The notes below the pieces were generated by a model that saw only the letters and a list, made by a program, of their open reading frames with translations, was not told where the DNA came from and did not search any database. Position numbers and translations under genes: made by a program. A stretch of DNA of 64,000 nt from Pseudomonas fluorescens. GTDB taxonomy: Bacteria > Pseudomonadota > Gammaproteobacteria > Pseudomonadales > Pseudomonadaceae. Positions 26,223-34,944 of the stretch are shown here, piece by piece (the stretch's first letter is position 1; every line of letters starts with the position of its first letter). The stretch lies in assembly GCF_001307155.1 (NCBI RefSeq), contig NZ_CP012830.1, positions 4,834,501 to 4,898,500 on the forward strand, written 5' to 3'.

Positions 26223-26890
26223 ACCGTAGCATCGACTGGAACGAGATCCTCCAACTGGTGCTCAACGCGACGGGCGAAACCCTGTACATGGTCTTGCTGG
26301 CGGGATTCTTTACCCTGCTGATCGGCTTGCCTCTGGGCGTGTTGCTGTTCATCAGCCGCAGCGGTGGTCTGTACCCGATGCCCAAGCTCAACAAAGGCCT
26401 GGGTGGCCTGGTCAACCTTGGTCGCTCGTTACCCTTCGTGGTGATGCTGATTGCCTTGATCCCGCTGACCCGGTTGATAGTCGGCACGACACTGGGCAGC
26501 ACCGCCGCGGTGGTGCCGATCACCATCGGCGCCTTTCCGTTCTTTGCCCGTATCGTCGAGAACGCCCTGGACGAAGTCGACAAGGGCCGGATCGAAGCCA
26601 TCCTTGCCATGGGGGGAGATATTCGCCATGTGATCTTCAAGGTGCTGCTGCCCGAAGCGCTGCCCGCGTTGTTGGCGGGCATCACCTTGACCCTGGTGAT
26701 GCTGATCGGGTTTTCTTCCATGGCTGGCGTCATTGGTGGCGGTGGTCTGGGGGATCTGGCGATCCGCTACGGCTATCAACGCTTCAACAACCAGGTGATG
26801 GTTGCCACCGTGGTCGTGCTGGTGATCCTGGTCCAAGGCGTGCAGAGCCTCGGCGACCGCTTGGTGCGCTCTCTGGCACATCGACGTTGA
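26219..26890 (+). CDS. MetI-type ABC transporter permease
   Basis: 223 residues with five or six membrane helices and the permease EAA-like loop EAILAMGGDIRHVIFKVLLPEALP. It completes the importer. It converges on the DUF411 gene 37 bp downstream. Confidence 0.93.
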   Translation: MNRSIDWNEILQLVLNATGETLYMVLLAGFFTLLIGLPLGVLLFISRSGGLYPMPKLNKGLGGLVNLGRSLPFVVMLIALIPLTRLIVGTTLGSTAAVVPITIGAFPFFARIVENALDEVDKGRIEAILAMGGDIRHVIFKVLLPEALPALLAGITLTLVMLIGFSSMAGVIGGGGLGDLAIRYGYQRFNNQVMVATVVVLVILVQGVQSLGDRLVRSLAHRR

Positions 26891-26927
26891 ACTCGACATC
26901 CTCAAGCCCGATGTGCACCCATTCAGA

Positions 26928-27389
26928 TCAGGTTCCCGGGTATTGCGCAATGATCTGATCGGTGCCCGCTTTAGTCAGGCCGACAATCTGATAAGCGTCG
27001 TGCTTGCCATCGACTTCCATCCCTGGCGAACCTGCCGGCATTCCGGGTGCAGCGATCCCGAGCAGGTCATCGCGTTTGCTCATCGCAAGTATTTGCTCAG
27101 CGGGTACATGACCCTCAACAAACTTCCCGTTGAACATTGCGGTGTGGCAAGACGAGAGTCGTGGAGCAACACCAAGGTCCTGTTTAACCGCGCTCATGTT
27201 GGTTTCCAGATGATCAATGACGGTGAAACCGTTGGCCTCAAGGTGCTGAATCCACTGCTTGCAGCACCCGCAGTTTGCGTCTCGATGAACATCGATGGTC
27301 AGGGCTTGAGCTGCGTGAGCCGTTGAACCAATGAACAATGTTGCGAATGTCGCGATGCGTAATGCTCGCAGGCGGAAGTTACTTTGCAT
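26928..27389 (-). CDS. DUF411 periplasmic metal-binding protein
   Basis: 153 residues, signal peptide at 1-24 (THA), then DVHRDANCGCCKQWIQHLE, the DUF411 signature with a CGCC metal motif, and later HVPAEQILAMSKR. The ATG at 27389 follows AAGGA. It is third after copA and copB on the same strand, 102 bp after copB, so it is probably part of copper resistance. Confidence 0.88.
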   Translation of the reverse strand: MQSNFRLRALRIATFATLFIGSTAHAAQALTIDVHRDANCGCCKQWIQHLEANGFTVIDHLETNMSAVKQDLGVAPRLSSCHTAMFNGKFVEGHVPAEQILAMSKRDDLLGIAAPGMPAGSPGMEVDGKHDAYQIVGLTKAGTDQIIAQYPGT

Positions 27390-27491
27390 GGCTATTTTCC
27401 TTGGCCTCGGCAGCGGTGTGAACCTTCGGCGAAGCAACAGAATTACCGCATGGGCGTGCGTGATATTGAGGGTGTTGCTCAGGCAAATGCC

Positions 27492-28427
27492 TCAGAACCA
27501 CATCCGGATACCGGCTACAAATCGAGCCTCATTGGTCTTTTGACCTTCGTCTTCGGCCAGGTCGGCGGTCTTGCCGTAGGAGCGATTCCAGGAAACCCCG
27601 ATATAGGGAGCAAACTCACGGACAATTTCATAGCGCAAACGCAAGCCCACTTCGGTGTTCGCCAAGCCTGAGCCAATGCCGCGCTGAGGGTCGTTTTTCC
27701 CGTAGAGATTTGCCTCGGCGGTCGGCTGCAAGATCAGGCGATTGGTCAGCAGAATGTCGTAGTCACCCTCGAACCGAGCGGCAGCCTGACCGTTCTCGCC
27801 GATGTAAGCAGTCGCTTCGGTTTCGAAGTTGTAAAGGGCCATCCCCTGAATACCAAGAGCCCCCCATGTCTGCGGTGATCCGGGTTTGAAGTCCTGGCGT
27901 ACGCCGGTGACGACATCCCACCATGGACCGATCGAGTGCCCCCAAAGCGCCTGGAGTTCGGCGCTCTCGGTTACGCCGTTGGTCCGTTCACCTTCCGAAC
28001 GCAACCACAGGCGATCGACGTCTCCACCAATCCAGCCTTTTGCATCCCAGCTCAGTGCACTGCCGTTGTCGGCATCCTGGTATTCGAACTTATCAAGCAG
28101 GACGAAGGAGTTGAGTTTCTTGTCGTGGACGCCATGCCCAGCCACCGGTGGAAAGGCGGCTGCACGATCAGCGTCGGTCAGTACGGGTATGGGGGTACGA
28201 CTCGTGGTGGTCGCTCCTGAGTCCATACTCTCCATACCGTCCATTTGGCCCAGGTCCATGTTCATCTTGCTGTGATCCATGGTTCCCATCGAACCGTGAG
28301 CCATCTCTTCAGCGGCGTTGGCCACGGTAAAGAAAGCAGGACTGACGGCGACCGCCAGTGCAATCAGGGCTGGGCGTAAAAGCTTACTGGTCATGGTCTC
28401 AAGCTGCCTTTCTGGATTTTTGCGCAT
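27492..28427 (-). CDS. copB: CopB outer-membrane copper resistance protein
   Basis: 311 residues. Signal peptide at about 12-38, a short Met/His-rich segment (HGSMGTMDHSKMNMDLGQMDG) and a CopB outer-membrane barrel (from DADRAAAFPPVAGHGVHD to the C-terminal aromatic MWF). The start at 28427 has AAGGAG 8 bases upstream and is preferred over the internal ATG at 28394. It lies 12 bp after copA. Confidence 0.93.
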   Translation of the reverse strand: MRKNPERQLETMTSKLLRPALIALAVAVSPAFFTVANAAEEMAHGSMGTMDHSKMNMDLGQMDGMESMDSGATTTSRTPIPVLTDADRAAAFPPVAGHGVHDKKLNSFVLLDKFEYQDADNGSALSWDAKGWIGGDVDRLWLRSEGERTNGVTESAELQALWGHSIGPWWDVVTGVRQDFKPGSPQTWGALGIQGMALYNFETEATAYIGENGQAAARFEGDYDILLTNRLILQPTAEANLYGKNDPQRGIGSGLANTEVGLRLRYEIVREFAPYIGVSWNRSYGKTADLAEDEGQKTNEARFVAGIRMWF

Positions 28428-28439
28428 AACCCGTCTCCT

Positions 28440-30290
28440 TTACTCATCAACCCGTACTTCACGGAACATGCCCATTTCCATATGGAACAGCAGGTGGCAG
28501 TGATAAGCCCAGCGACCCAGGGCATCGGCGGTGACTCGGTAGCTGCGTCTGGTTCCGGGGGGCATGTCGATCGTGTGTTTGCGCACCATGAATTTGCCGT
28601 TCTCATCCTCAAGGTCACTCCACATGCCGTGGAGGTGGATGGGGTGAGTCATCATGGTGTCGTTTACCAGTGTGATGCGAAGACGCTCGCCATACTTGAG
28701 GCGCAACGGTTCGGCATCGGAGAACTTGATGCCGTTGAACGACCACGAGAATTTCTCCATGTGACCGGTCAGATGCAGCTCAATGGTGCGATTGGGTTCG
28801 CGGCCGTCAGGATCCTGGAAGGTACTTTTCAGGTCGGAATAGGTGAGCACACGACGGCCGTTGTTGCGTAAGCCAATGCCAGGATCGTTGAGCTTCGGCG
28901 TTGGGCTCATGGCTTGCATGTCAACCAAGGGGTTGTTGGTTTCGGAGGCCGGGTGAGTCTGCATTTCTCCACCCATGCCAGCCATTCCCGACATATCACC
29001 ATGGTCCATCCCGGCCATTTTGCTGTGATCCATGCCGGCCATGCTGGACATGTCGCCGTTATCCATACCGGTCATGCCGCCCTGGTCCATACCGGTCATA
29101 TTGCCGTGGTCCATTGCGGTCATGCCAGACATGTCGCCGCCCATGCTGCCGTGATCCATGCCGGCCATACCGCCCATTCCCATGTCATCCATGGTCAAAA
29201 GAGGGCGCGGATCGATCGTCGGAACAGGCGCCTTCAACCCTTCGCGTACCGCCAGGGTTCCGCGTGCATAACCGGTTCGATCCATGGACTGGGCGAAGAT
29301 GGTGTAAGCCTCCTGGCTGGAAGGCTCCACGATCACGTCATAGGTTTCTGCTACGGCGATGCGAAATTCATCGACGCTGACCGGGTTGACGTGTTGGCCG
29401 TCGGCAGCCACAACAGTCATTTTCAAACCCGGGATACGGACGTCGAAATAGCTCATGGCCGAGCCGTTGATGAAGCGCAGGCGCAGCTTCTCACCCGGTT
29501 TGAAAATGCCGGTCCAGTTGCCATTGGGGGCCTGGCCATTCATGAGATAGGTGTATGTGTCCCCACTGACGTCTGCAAGATCGGTGGGGTTCATTTTCAT
29601 CTCGGCCCACATCTTCCGATCGGCCACCGCCGCGGACCAGCCTTGCTTGCTGACATCGTCGATGAAGTCGCCAGCAGTCCGTTTGCGGTGGTTGTAGTAG
29701 TCAGATTGCTTCTTGAGCTTGGCCATGACACGACCAGGATCTTCATCGGTCCAGTCGGTCAGCATCACCACATAATCGCGGTGGTATTGAAAGGGCTCGG
29801 GCTCTTTCGAGTCGATCACGATTGGGCCGTAAACGCCTACCTGTTCCTGAAAACCCGAGTGGCTGTGGTACCAGTACGTACCGTTCTGATGAACCTTGAA
29901 TGTGTACTCGTACATGCCATCGGGGGCGATGCCATGGAAGCTCAAACCAGGTACACCGTCCATGTTGGCCGGCAGGATGATCCCGTGCCAATGGATAGAA
30001 GTATCCTGGTCCAGGCGGTTTTTCACCCGCAATGTGACCGTTTCTCCTTCGCGCCAGCGCAGCAGAGGCCCGGGCAACGTGCCGTTGATGGTCATGGCTG
30101 TGCGCGGCGAACCGGTGATGTTTACCGGTGTTTCACCAATAAACAGATCAAATTCGTTGCCGCTCAGTACGCTCGGCAGGCCCGGGCTGGTGACTGCCCA
30201 TACAGGCGTACGCCACAGGCCAAGGCCGCCAAGAATTCCACCCGCGGCCAGGCCTTTGACGAACGTCCGCCTAGAGGTTTTGGAGTGCAT
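28440..30290 (-). CDS. copA: CopA multicopper oxidase, periplasmic
   Basis: 616 residues. A twin-arginine signal (TSRRTFVKGLAAGG) sends the folded enzyme to the periplasm. Copper ligands are in HWHGI, YWYHSHSG, HPIHLHG and YHCHLLFHMEMGM. Residues about 375-460 hold some ten Met/His-rich repeats of the DHGxMxGM type, proposed to bind Cu(I). The ATG at 30290 is chosen from the family's usual start; a TTG at 30305 is possible. A CopR box lies 184 bp upstream. Confidence 0.95.
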   Translation of the reverse strand: MHSKTSRRTFVKGLAAGGILGGLGLWRTPVWAVTSPGLPSVLSGNEFDLFIGETPVNITGSPRTAMTINGTLPGPLLRWREGETVTLRVKNRLDQDTSIHWHGIILPANMDGVPGLSFHGIAPDGMYEYTFKVHQNGTYWYHSHSGFQEQVGVYGPIVIDSKEPEPFQYHRDYVVMLTDWTDEDPGRVMAKLKKQSDYYNHRKRTAGDFIDDVSKQGWSAAVADRKMWAEMKMNPTDLADVSGDTYTYLMNGQAPNGNWTGIFKPGEKLRLRFINGSAMSYFDVRIPGLKMTVVAADGQHVNPVSVDEFRIAVAETYDVIVEPSSQEAYTIFAQSMDRTGYARGTLAVREGLKAPVPTIDPRPLLTMDDMGMGGMAGMDHGSMGGDMSGMTAMDHGNMTGMDQGGMTGMDNGDMSSMAGMDHSKMAGMDHGDMSGMAGMGGEMQTHPASETNNPLVDMQAMSPTPKLNDPGIGLRNNGRRVLTYSDLKSTFQDPDGREPNRTIELHLTGHMEKFSWSFNGIKFSDAEPLRLKYGERLRITLVNDTMMTHPIHLHGMWSDLEDENGKFMVRKHTIDMPPGTRRSYRVTADALGRWAYHCHLLFHMEMGMFREVRVDE

Positions 30291-30473
30291 GCCGTTTATG
30301 TCCAATCAATCAAAAGGGGAGCTGTGCGAAACAACCAGTGAGTTGCTCATACAGGTTGAAGGCACTCTCTCGGGAGTTCGTATTAGTCCCGGATAAGTTT
30401 CGCCCGCCGTTGCCAGAGACGAATTGATACGGCAAGCGAGCCCGGAAATTGCCACATTTGAACCACCGCAGTG

Positions 30474-30489
30474 ATTACATTTCTGTCAG
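30474..30489 (-). promoter_or_regulatory. CopR box, copA promoter
   Basis: On the minus strand CTGACA-GAAAT-GTAAT fits the Pseudomonas CopR motif CTGACA-N5-GTAAT exactly. It lies between ptrA and copA and would drive copAB. Confidence 0.78.
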
Positions 30490-30509
30490 CTTGGAATGCT
30501 CCAAGCTCT

Positions 30510-30716
30510 TCAGCAATTCTTGTGGTCCATCTCTTTGGTTTTGCTTTCGGCGACGGGAGGTTGGGTGCCTTGGGTTTGGGCTACTTGGTACGCTTGCATT
30601 GAGTTCTGTCTGGCAGCTTCCATGCGTTCGAATACGCGATCACTGCCGCCTTCGGCCATCGCCAGAGAAGAGACAGTCAAGGCCGCGATGATAAGCAAGG
30701 TTTTGACAGATTTCAT
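30510..30716 (-). CDS. ptrA: PtrA-type small copper-induced secreted protein
   Basis: 68 residues: a signal peptide (MKSVKTLLIIAALTVSSLAMA), the core EGGSDRVFERME and a C-terminal DHKNC ending, matching the PtrA N-terminal domain family. Proteins of this family are copper-induced through CopRS; the original PtrA was described as a type III secretion repressor, a function doubtful here. AAGGA precedes the ATG at 30716. A CopR box lies 126 bp upstream. Confidence 0.82.
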   Translation of the reverse strand: MKSVKTLLIIAALTVSSLAMAEGGSDRVFERMEAARQNSMQAYQVAQTQGTQPPVAESKTKEMDHKNC

Positions 30717-30841
30717 TTGGGTATCCTTGGATGAGTGTTGTTTACCCCTTTGAGTCCACATCAGGATGATGATTCTTGGGGTTGAGCGTTAGGCTCGATA
30801 CAACTTTAAAACTCGCCCCCTGTCAGAAGCCTTAAGTCAGC

Positions 30842-30857
30842 ATTACCGTTTTGTCAG
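30842..30857 (-). promoter_or_regulatory. CopR box, ptrA promoter
   Basis: On the minus strand CTGACA-AAACG-GTAAT is an exact fit to the CopR motif, upstream of ptrA. Confidence 0.78.
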
Positions 30858-30893
30858 GTTGCAACTTCCTTCTTGAACATAGGTGTAAGCAGA

Positions 30894-30971
30894 ATGCAGG
30901 TGCACCTCATGATGCCCAGCCTGGATGGCTGGGAAGTCCTTATTCAGGGCAAAGAGCCACTCCAAAGCTGA
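30894..30971 (+). pseudogene. Relic of a response-regulator receiver domain (CopR-like)
   Basis: A 25-codon open stretch contains LMMPSLDGWEVL, the core of an OmpR-class receiver (usual form LDVMMPGLDGWEVL). The phosphorylated Asp position is changed to His and everything else is gone, so it is non-functional. It ends inside the third CopR-like box, before copC. Confidence 0.6.
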
Positions 30972-30983
30972 CTGAAATGTAAT
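30968..30983 (+). promoter_or_regulatory. CopR-like box, copCD promoter
   Basis: CTGACT-GAAAT-GTAAT differs from the CopR motif at one base. It lies about 200 bp upstream of copC, oriented towards it. Confidence 0.65.
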
Positions 30984-31183
30984 CGCACGGCCTGCGTTCA
31001 TGTGGCATCGTGTAGTCGCACTATAACGCTGGCGTCTTGGCCAAGTTCCCTGTGTTCAGTACGTACCAGGACGTGGAATACGCTGAGTATTCGTCTGTGG
31101 TTTTAACAAAAAACAAGAAGTAAAAACTGGATCTTCCCCCCACCAAACCTCGAACTAACAGCTCATGCTGTGAGGAGTCTTGC

Positions 31184-31567
31184 ATGTCATTCCTTAAAAC
31201 CACCACCGTCGCGGCTGTACTGACCGCTGGTTTGCTTCTGAGTGCAGTTGCTCAAGCACATCCAAAACTTCTTTCCTCCACTCCAGCAGAAAGTTCGGAT
31301 GCAGCGGCCCCTTCGAAAATTGAACTGCACTTTTCCGAGAACCTCACGACTCAGTTCTCCGGTGCAAAACTGATCATGACCGATATGCCTGGCATGCCGA
31401 ACTCTCCAATGGGTGTTAAGGCCGGCGTCGCGGGTGGCAGTGATCCGAAAACGATGGTTATTACGCCCGCATCGCCATTGACCACGGGTACTTACAAAGT
31501 CGAATGGCGTGCCGTCTCTTCGGACACTCACCCGATGACCGGCAACTTTTCTTTCAAAGTGAAATGA
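31184..31567 (+). CDS. copC: CopC periplasmic copper-binding protein
   Basis: 127 residues; signal peptide at 1-25 cleaved before HPKLLSSTPAES, leaving the N-terminal His that binds Cu(II). CopC beta-barrel features: KIELHFSENLT, a short Met-containing loop (DMPGMPNSPMGV) and EWRAVSSDTHPMTGNF with the second His site. GAGGAG precedes the ATG. Followed 3 bp later by copD. Confidence 0.95.
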   Translation: MSFLKTTTVAAVLTAGLLLSAVAQAHPKLLSSTPAESSDAAAPSKIELHFSENLTTQFSGAKLIMTDMPGMPNSPMGVKAGVAGGSDPKTMVITPASPLTTGTYKVEWRAVSSDTHPMTGNFSFKVK

Positions 31568-31570
31568 TTC

Positions 31571-32509
31571 ATGAGCGACTCAATAAATATCGTGGTTCGT
31601 TTTGCTCTTTATTTCGACCTGATGCTGTTATTCGGATTGGCCATTTTTGGCTTATACAGCCTCAGGGGAAAGGAAAGAGTATCGGGCACAACCTTGAATT
31701 TTGAGTCGCTTCTTTACGGTACTTCTGTGGCAGGTGTAGCCCTATCCCTGGCCGCCATGTTGTTGCTTGCGAAAGCAATGAGCGGTGTGTCGGGGTTTAT
31801 GGAGCTACATCACCATATTTTTCAAATGGTCCTCATGGGGACTGACGTCGGGTTGACCTGGATGGTCCGAATAGCTGCTCTGGTGGTGGCAATGATTGGC
31901 GTCGCATTGAATAAGCGCCTTCCGACACTCAGCCTCTGGATCGTCACCGCATGTGGAGCCATTGCACTGGCCACCCTGGCGTGGACAGGACATGGTGCTA
32001 TGGATGAAGGTGGCCGTCGTTATTGGCATTTCATCAGCGATATCTTCCATCTTTTAGCCGCAGGTGGTTGGCTGGGTGCGCTCGCGGCGTTCGCTCTACT
32101 GCTGCGTTTGAAGTCACTGAAGGGCGAGCAAGAGGCACGAATGCTTGCTCGGGTACTGACTGGATTTGAATCGGCTGGCGCGGTGATCGTAGTAATCCTG
32201 AGTATCACCGGCGTAGTGAATTACCTGTTTATCGTAGGTCCAACCCTCGATGAGGTGATGCTGAGCACTTATGGGATATTGCTGTTCCTGAAAGTCCTGC
32301 TGTTTTCCGGAATGATCGTACTGGCCATTCTCAATCGTTTTCATCTGAGCCCGCTATTAGAACGATCAGTTCGACAGGGAGAGTATTCAGTCGCGGTCAA
32401 CGCTTTGCGGCGTAGCATGATCTTTGAGTTCTCAATGGCAGTCGTCATCGTGTGTCTTGTCGCTTGGTTAGGTACTTTGAGTCCAGGAGTGGAGATGAAC
32501 GCTGCATAG
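31571..32509 (+). CDS. copD: CopD inner-membrane copper protein
   Basis: 312 residues, eight predicted membrane helices, with the CopD pattern SGVSGFMELHHHIFQ, AWTGHGAMDEGG and the conserved His in RYWHFISDIFHLLAAGGW. It is thought to import copper into the cytoplasm or periplasm-facing pool together with CopC. Same operon as copC. Confidence 0.93.
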   Translation: MSDSINIVVRFALYFDLMLLFGLAIFGLYSLRGKERVSGTTLNFESLLYGTSVAGVALSLAAMLLLAKAMSGVSGFMELHHHIFQMVLMGTDVGLTWMVRIAALVVAMIGVALNKRLPTLSLWIVTACGAIALATLAWTGHGAMDEGGRRYWHFISDIFHLLAAGGWLGALAAFALLLRLKSLKGEQEARMLARVLTGFESAGAVIVVILSITGVVNYLFIVGPTLDEVMLSTYGILLFLKVLLFSGMIVLAILNRFHLSPLLERSVRQGEYSVAVNALRRSMIFEFSMAVVIVCLVAWLGTLSPGVEMNAA

Positions 32510-32512
32510 TGA

Positions 32513-32526
32513 TTGATATCAATCAA
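32513..32526 (+). promoter_or_regulatory. Orphan ANR (FNR-type) box after copD
   Basis: TTGAT-ATCA-ATCAA is a perfect FNR-type site 3 bp after the copD stop. No clear gene lies downstream on the plus strand before the convergent pirin gene. Confidence 0.7.
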
Positions 32527-32869
32527 TGAAGGAGTTTAAAACTGGCAGAGGTTAAGGCCAGTATTAATACACGCTAAATTGACAGAAATATCGAGACGAT
32601 CTTTTGCAAGGTAACGGCATGAGACACATGACTGTACCGGGCAAAAGGTCGTTTTTTATTGCCGCACATCTTTGTGTCAGACAAGCATTAGAACGACAGT
32701 GTTGGCCCCCGGGGATTCACTCATCGGAAACCATACAAATCTCCTCCCTCCCTATGAGACGTGGACTGTACGTGGTGCTCACCGCGCGGTGATCGTTGAT
32801 AGTGTCGAAGTGTTTACGCATTCCAATGAGTGAGGCCAGGGGGGAGCAAAGCCCCCTGGCACGTTACGA
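32527..32869. other. Spacer between copD and the pirin gene
   Basis: 343 bp with no secure gene. A plus-strand frame at about 32625-32835 is open for about 65 codons and ends in a protein-like stretch (RGAHRAVIVDSVEVF), but it has no good start and no family that I recognise; it may be a relic. The inverted gccaggggg / ccccctggc hairpin near 32833-32859 may terminate either side. Confidence 0.4.
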
Positions 32870-33592
32870 TCAAGGCATTTCTGGCAGTTCTTGTGGACGC
32901 AGATCGAACACCAGCACTTCAGCATCCACGCCGTTGCTCAAGGTCAGTGCTTGTTCTTCCCGAACCCGCACGCCATCGCCTTCCTGCAATTGCAGGCCGT
33001 TGAGCTCGACCTTGCCACGCGCCACATGCACATAAGCGTAGCGATTCGCGGCGAGCGTGAGCGTGGCGGTTTCCTTGCCGTCGATCAGGCCGGCATAGAC
33101 CCGGGCATCCTGACGCACCCGCAGCGAACCGTTGGCCCCATCTGGGGAGATGATCAGTTGCAGGCGCCCGCGTTTTTTCTGCGTGCTGAAGTGCTCTTGC
33201 TGATAACGCGGTTTGGCGCCGCTGACGTCCGGTACGATCCAGATTTGCAGGAAGTGCACCGGGCGGGTTGCCGAGTGGTTGTACTCGCTATGCGCCACGC
33301 CGCTGCCGGCGCTCATCAATTGCACGTCGCCAGGGCGGATCACCGAACCTGTGCCTAAAGTGTCCTTGTGTTCCAGGGCACCCTCGAGCACATAGGAGAA
33401 AATCTCCATGTCCCGGTGCGGGTGTTGGCCAAAGCCTTTACCAGCTGCCACGCGGTCATCGTTGATCACCAGCAGATCGGAAAAACCCTGCTCCCGCGGG
33501 TTGCGGTAGTTGGCAAAGGAAAAGGTATGGAACGACTTCAACCAGCCGTGATTGGCCGCGCCGCGATCAGAGGCTTTGCGAAGGGTCAGCAT
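32870..33592 (-). CDS. Pirin-family protein (YhaK/YhhW type)
   Basis: 240 residues, bicupin. N-terminal iron-binding residues in QHPHRDMEIFSYVLEG and SGVAHSEYNH. Family members have quercetinase activity or act as redox sensors; the role here is unknown. CAGGAGA precedes the ATG at 33592. It is divergent from an AraC-type regulator 215 bp away. Confidence 0.92.
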   Translation of the reverse strand: MLTLRKASDRGAANHGWLKSFHTFSFANYRNPREQGFSDLLVINDDRVAAGKGFGQHPHRDMEIFSYVLEGALEHKDTLGTGSVIRPGDVQLMSAGSGVAHSEYNHSATRPVHFLQIWIVPDVSGAKPRYQQEHFSTQKKRGRLQLIISPDGANGSLRVRQDARVYAGLIDGKETATLTLAANRYAYVHVARGKVELNGLQLQEGDGVRVREEQALTLSNGVDAEVLVFDLRPQELPEMP

Positions 33593-33807
33593 GATGAAAT
33601 CTCCTGTTTGGGACGAGAGTTCGTCCGAGTGAGGAGAAGGTTAATGTGTATCAGTGGGTGCAATAAGTGGATGGAAATTGAAATACTGTCTCGATCAGGT
33701 TGACAGTTATGTGAGCGGGTTCATGTATTCTTGTTGTTACAAATGGCCATAATGTTCAGCGCTGACGCTACGTTTCCTATTTCTTTGATATCAGTGAATT
33801 CCAACCC

Positions 33808-34758
33808 ATGAAAACCGTGGCAATGGTGCTGTTTCCAGACTTTCTCCTGCTTGATATGGCCGGGCCCATGGAGGTGTTTTCCATCGCCAACCGTTATCTG
33901 GAGCCGGGCGACCGTTATCAGCTGTCGATGATCGGCACCGAGCATGGCTTGCTGCGAGCTTCCAACGGTGTCAGCGTTCAGGCCGATGTGCATATCGATC
34001 AGGCGTGCGAGGGCTATGACCTGTTGCTGGTACCGGGCGGCCCGGGGGCCTACAACGAAAAACATCCGCCGCTGCTCGCCTGGCTTCAGGGCGCCGTCAG
34101 CCGGGTGGCCTGTTATGGCTCGATCTGTACGGGGGCGTTCATATTGGGGCATGCCGGTTTGCTGGATGGTTATCGGGTGACGACTCACTGGCATTACACG
34201 GAGCGGTTGATTCGAGCCTTCCCCGAGGCGACGGTGAAGACCGATCAGATTTACGTCCAGGATCGCAACCTGATCAGCTCTGGCGGGGTCACCGCCGGCA
34301 TCGACCTGGCACTGGCGGTGGTCGCTCAGGATCACGGCAAGAAAGTCGCCCAGGACGTGGCCAAGGTGTTGCTGGTGGTGATGAAACGCCAGGGCGGGCA
34401 GGCACAGTTCAGCCCGTTGATGACTGCGGTGGCGCCACAGGAAACGCCGGTGACCCGGGTGCAGAATTATGTGCTCGAACACCTTGATGAATCCTTCAGC
34501 GTCGAGCGCATGGCCAGCCTGGCGAACATGAGTGCGCGACATTTCGCTCGGGTGTTTGCCCGTGAAGTGAATATGACGCCCATGGAATTTCTGCAAAGCG
34601 CGCGCATCGACTGCGCCAGGAACCTGCTGGAAACCAGTGACCTGCCGCTCAAGACCGTCGCCTACAAGAGCGGCTTCGGCAGCGTGCGGCACATGCGTTT
34701 TCTGTTCAGTGAAAAACTGGGTCTGACTCCCGCCCAGTACCGCGAACAATTCAGCTAA
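33808..34758 (+). CDS. GlxA-family transcriptional regulator (DJ-1/PfpI + AraC)
   Basis: 316 residues. Residues 1-165 are a DJ-1/PfpI-like domain (GSICTGAFILGHAGLLDG, with the Cys at the nucleophile-elbow position); residues 220-316 are an AraC DNA-binding domain (VERMASLANMSARHFARVF, LKTVAYKSGFGSVRHMRFLF). GlxA-type proteins sense small amines or quaternary ammonium compounds. Its target is not evident; pirin next door is a candidate. Confidence 0.93.
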   Translation: MKTVAMVLFPDFLLLDMAGPMEVFSIANRYLEPGDRYQLSMIGTEHGLLRASNGVSVQADVHIDQACEGYDLLLVPGGPGAYNEKHPPLLAWLQGAVSRVACYGSICTGAFILGHAGLLDGYRVTTHWHYTERLIRAFPEATVKTDQIYVQDRNLISSGGVTAGIDLALAVVAQDHGKKVAQDVAKVLLVVMKRQGGQAQFSPLMTAVAPQETPVTRVQNYVLEHLDESFSVERMASLANMSARHFARVFAREVNMTPMEFLQSARIDCARNLLETSDLPLKTVAYKSGFGSVRHMRFLFSEKLGLTPAQYREQFS

Positions 34759-34944
34759 AGCGTTCATGTCCGTCCAGCGCACCGCGATGGCCGTGACGCT
34801 CCCTCCATCGCCGTTGTACCGTCACCGATGCCTGCCAAGATACTCGTGGACTCTTGGCAATGGAGGTGCGGGAGCCTGGGCGAACTCGTGCAATGGATGA
34901 TGCAGTACCTTGAGACGGGCCAGGTTTTCAGCACGTAAACGTGC

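Noticed and set aside
28900..29200. Tandem repeat DNA within copA
   Set aside because: It encodes the Met/His-rich block typical of CopA, not a separate repeat element.
32604..32792. 62-residue ORF downstream of the orphan ANR box
   Set aside because: No ribosome site and no recognisable family; a neighbouring frame looks slightly more protein-like. Kept only as a note in the spacer entry.
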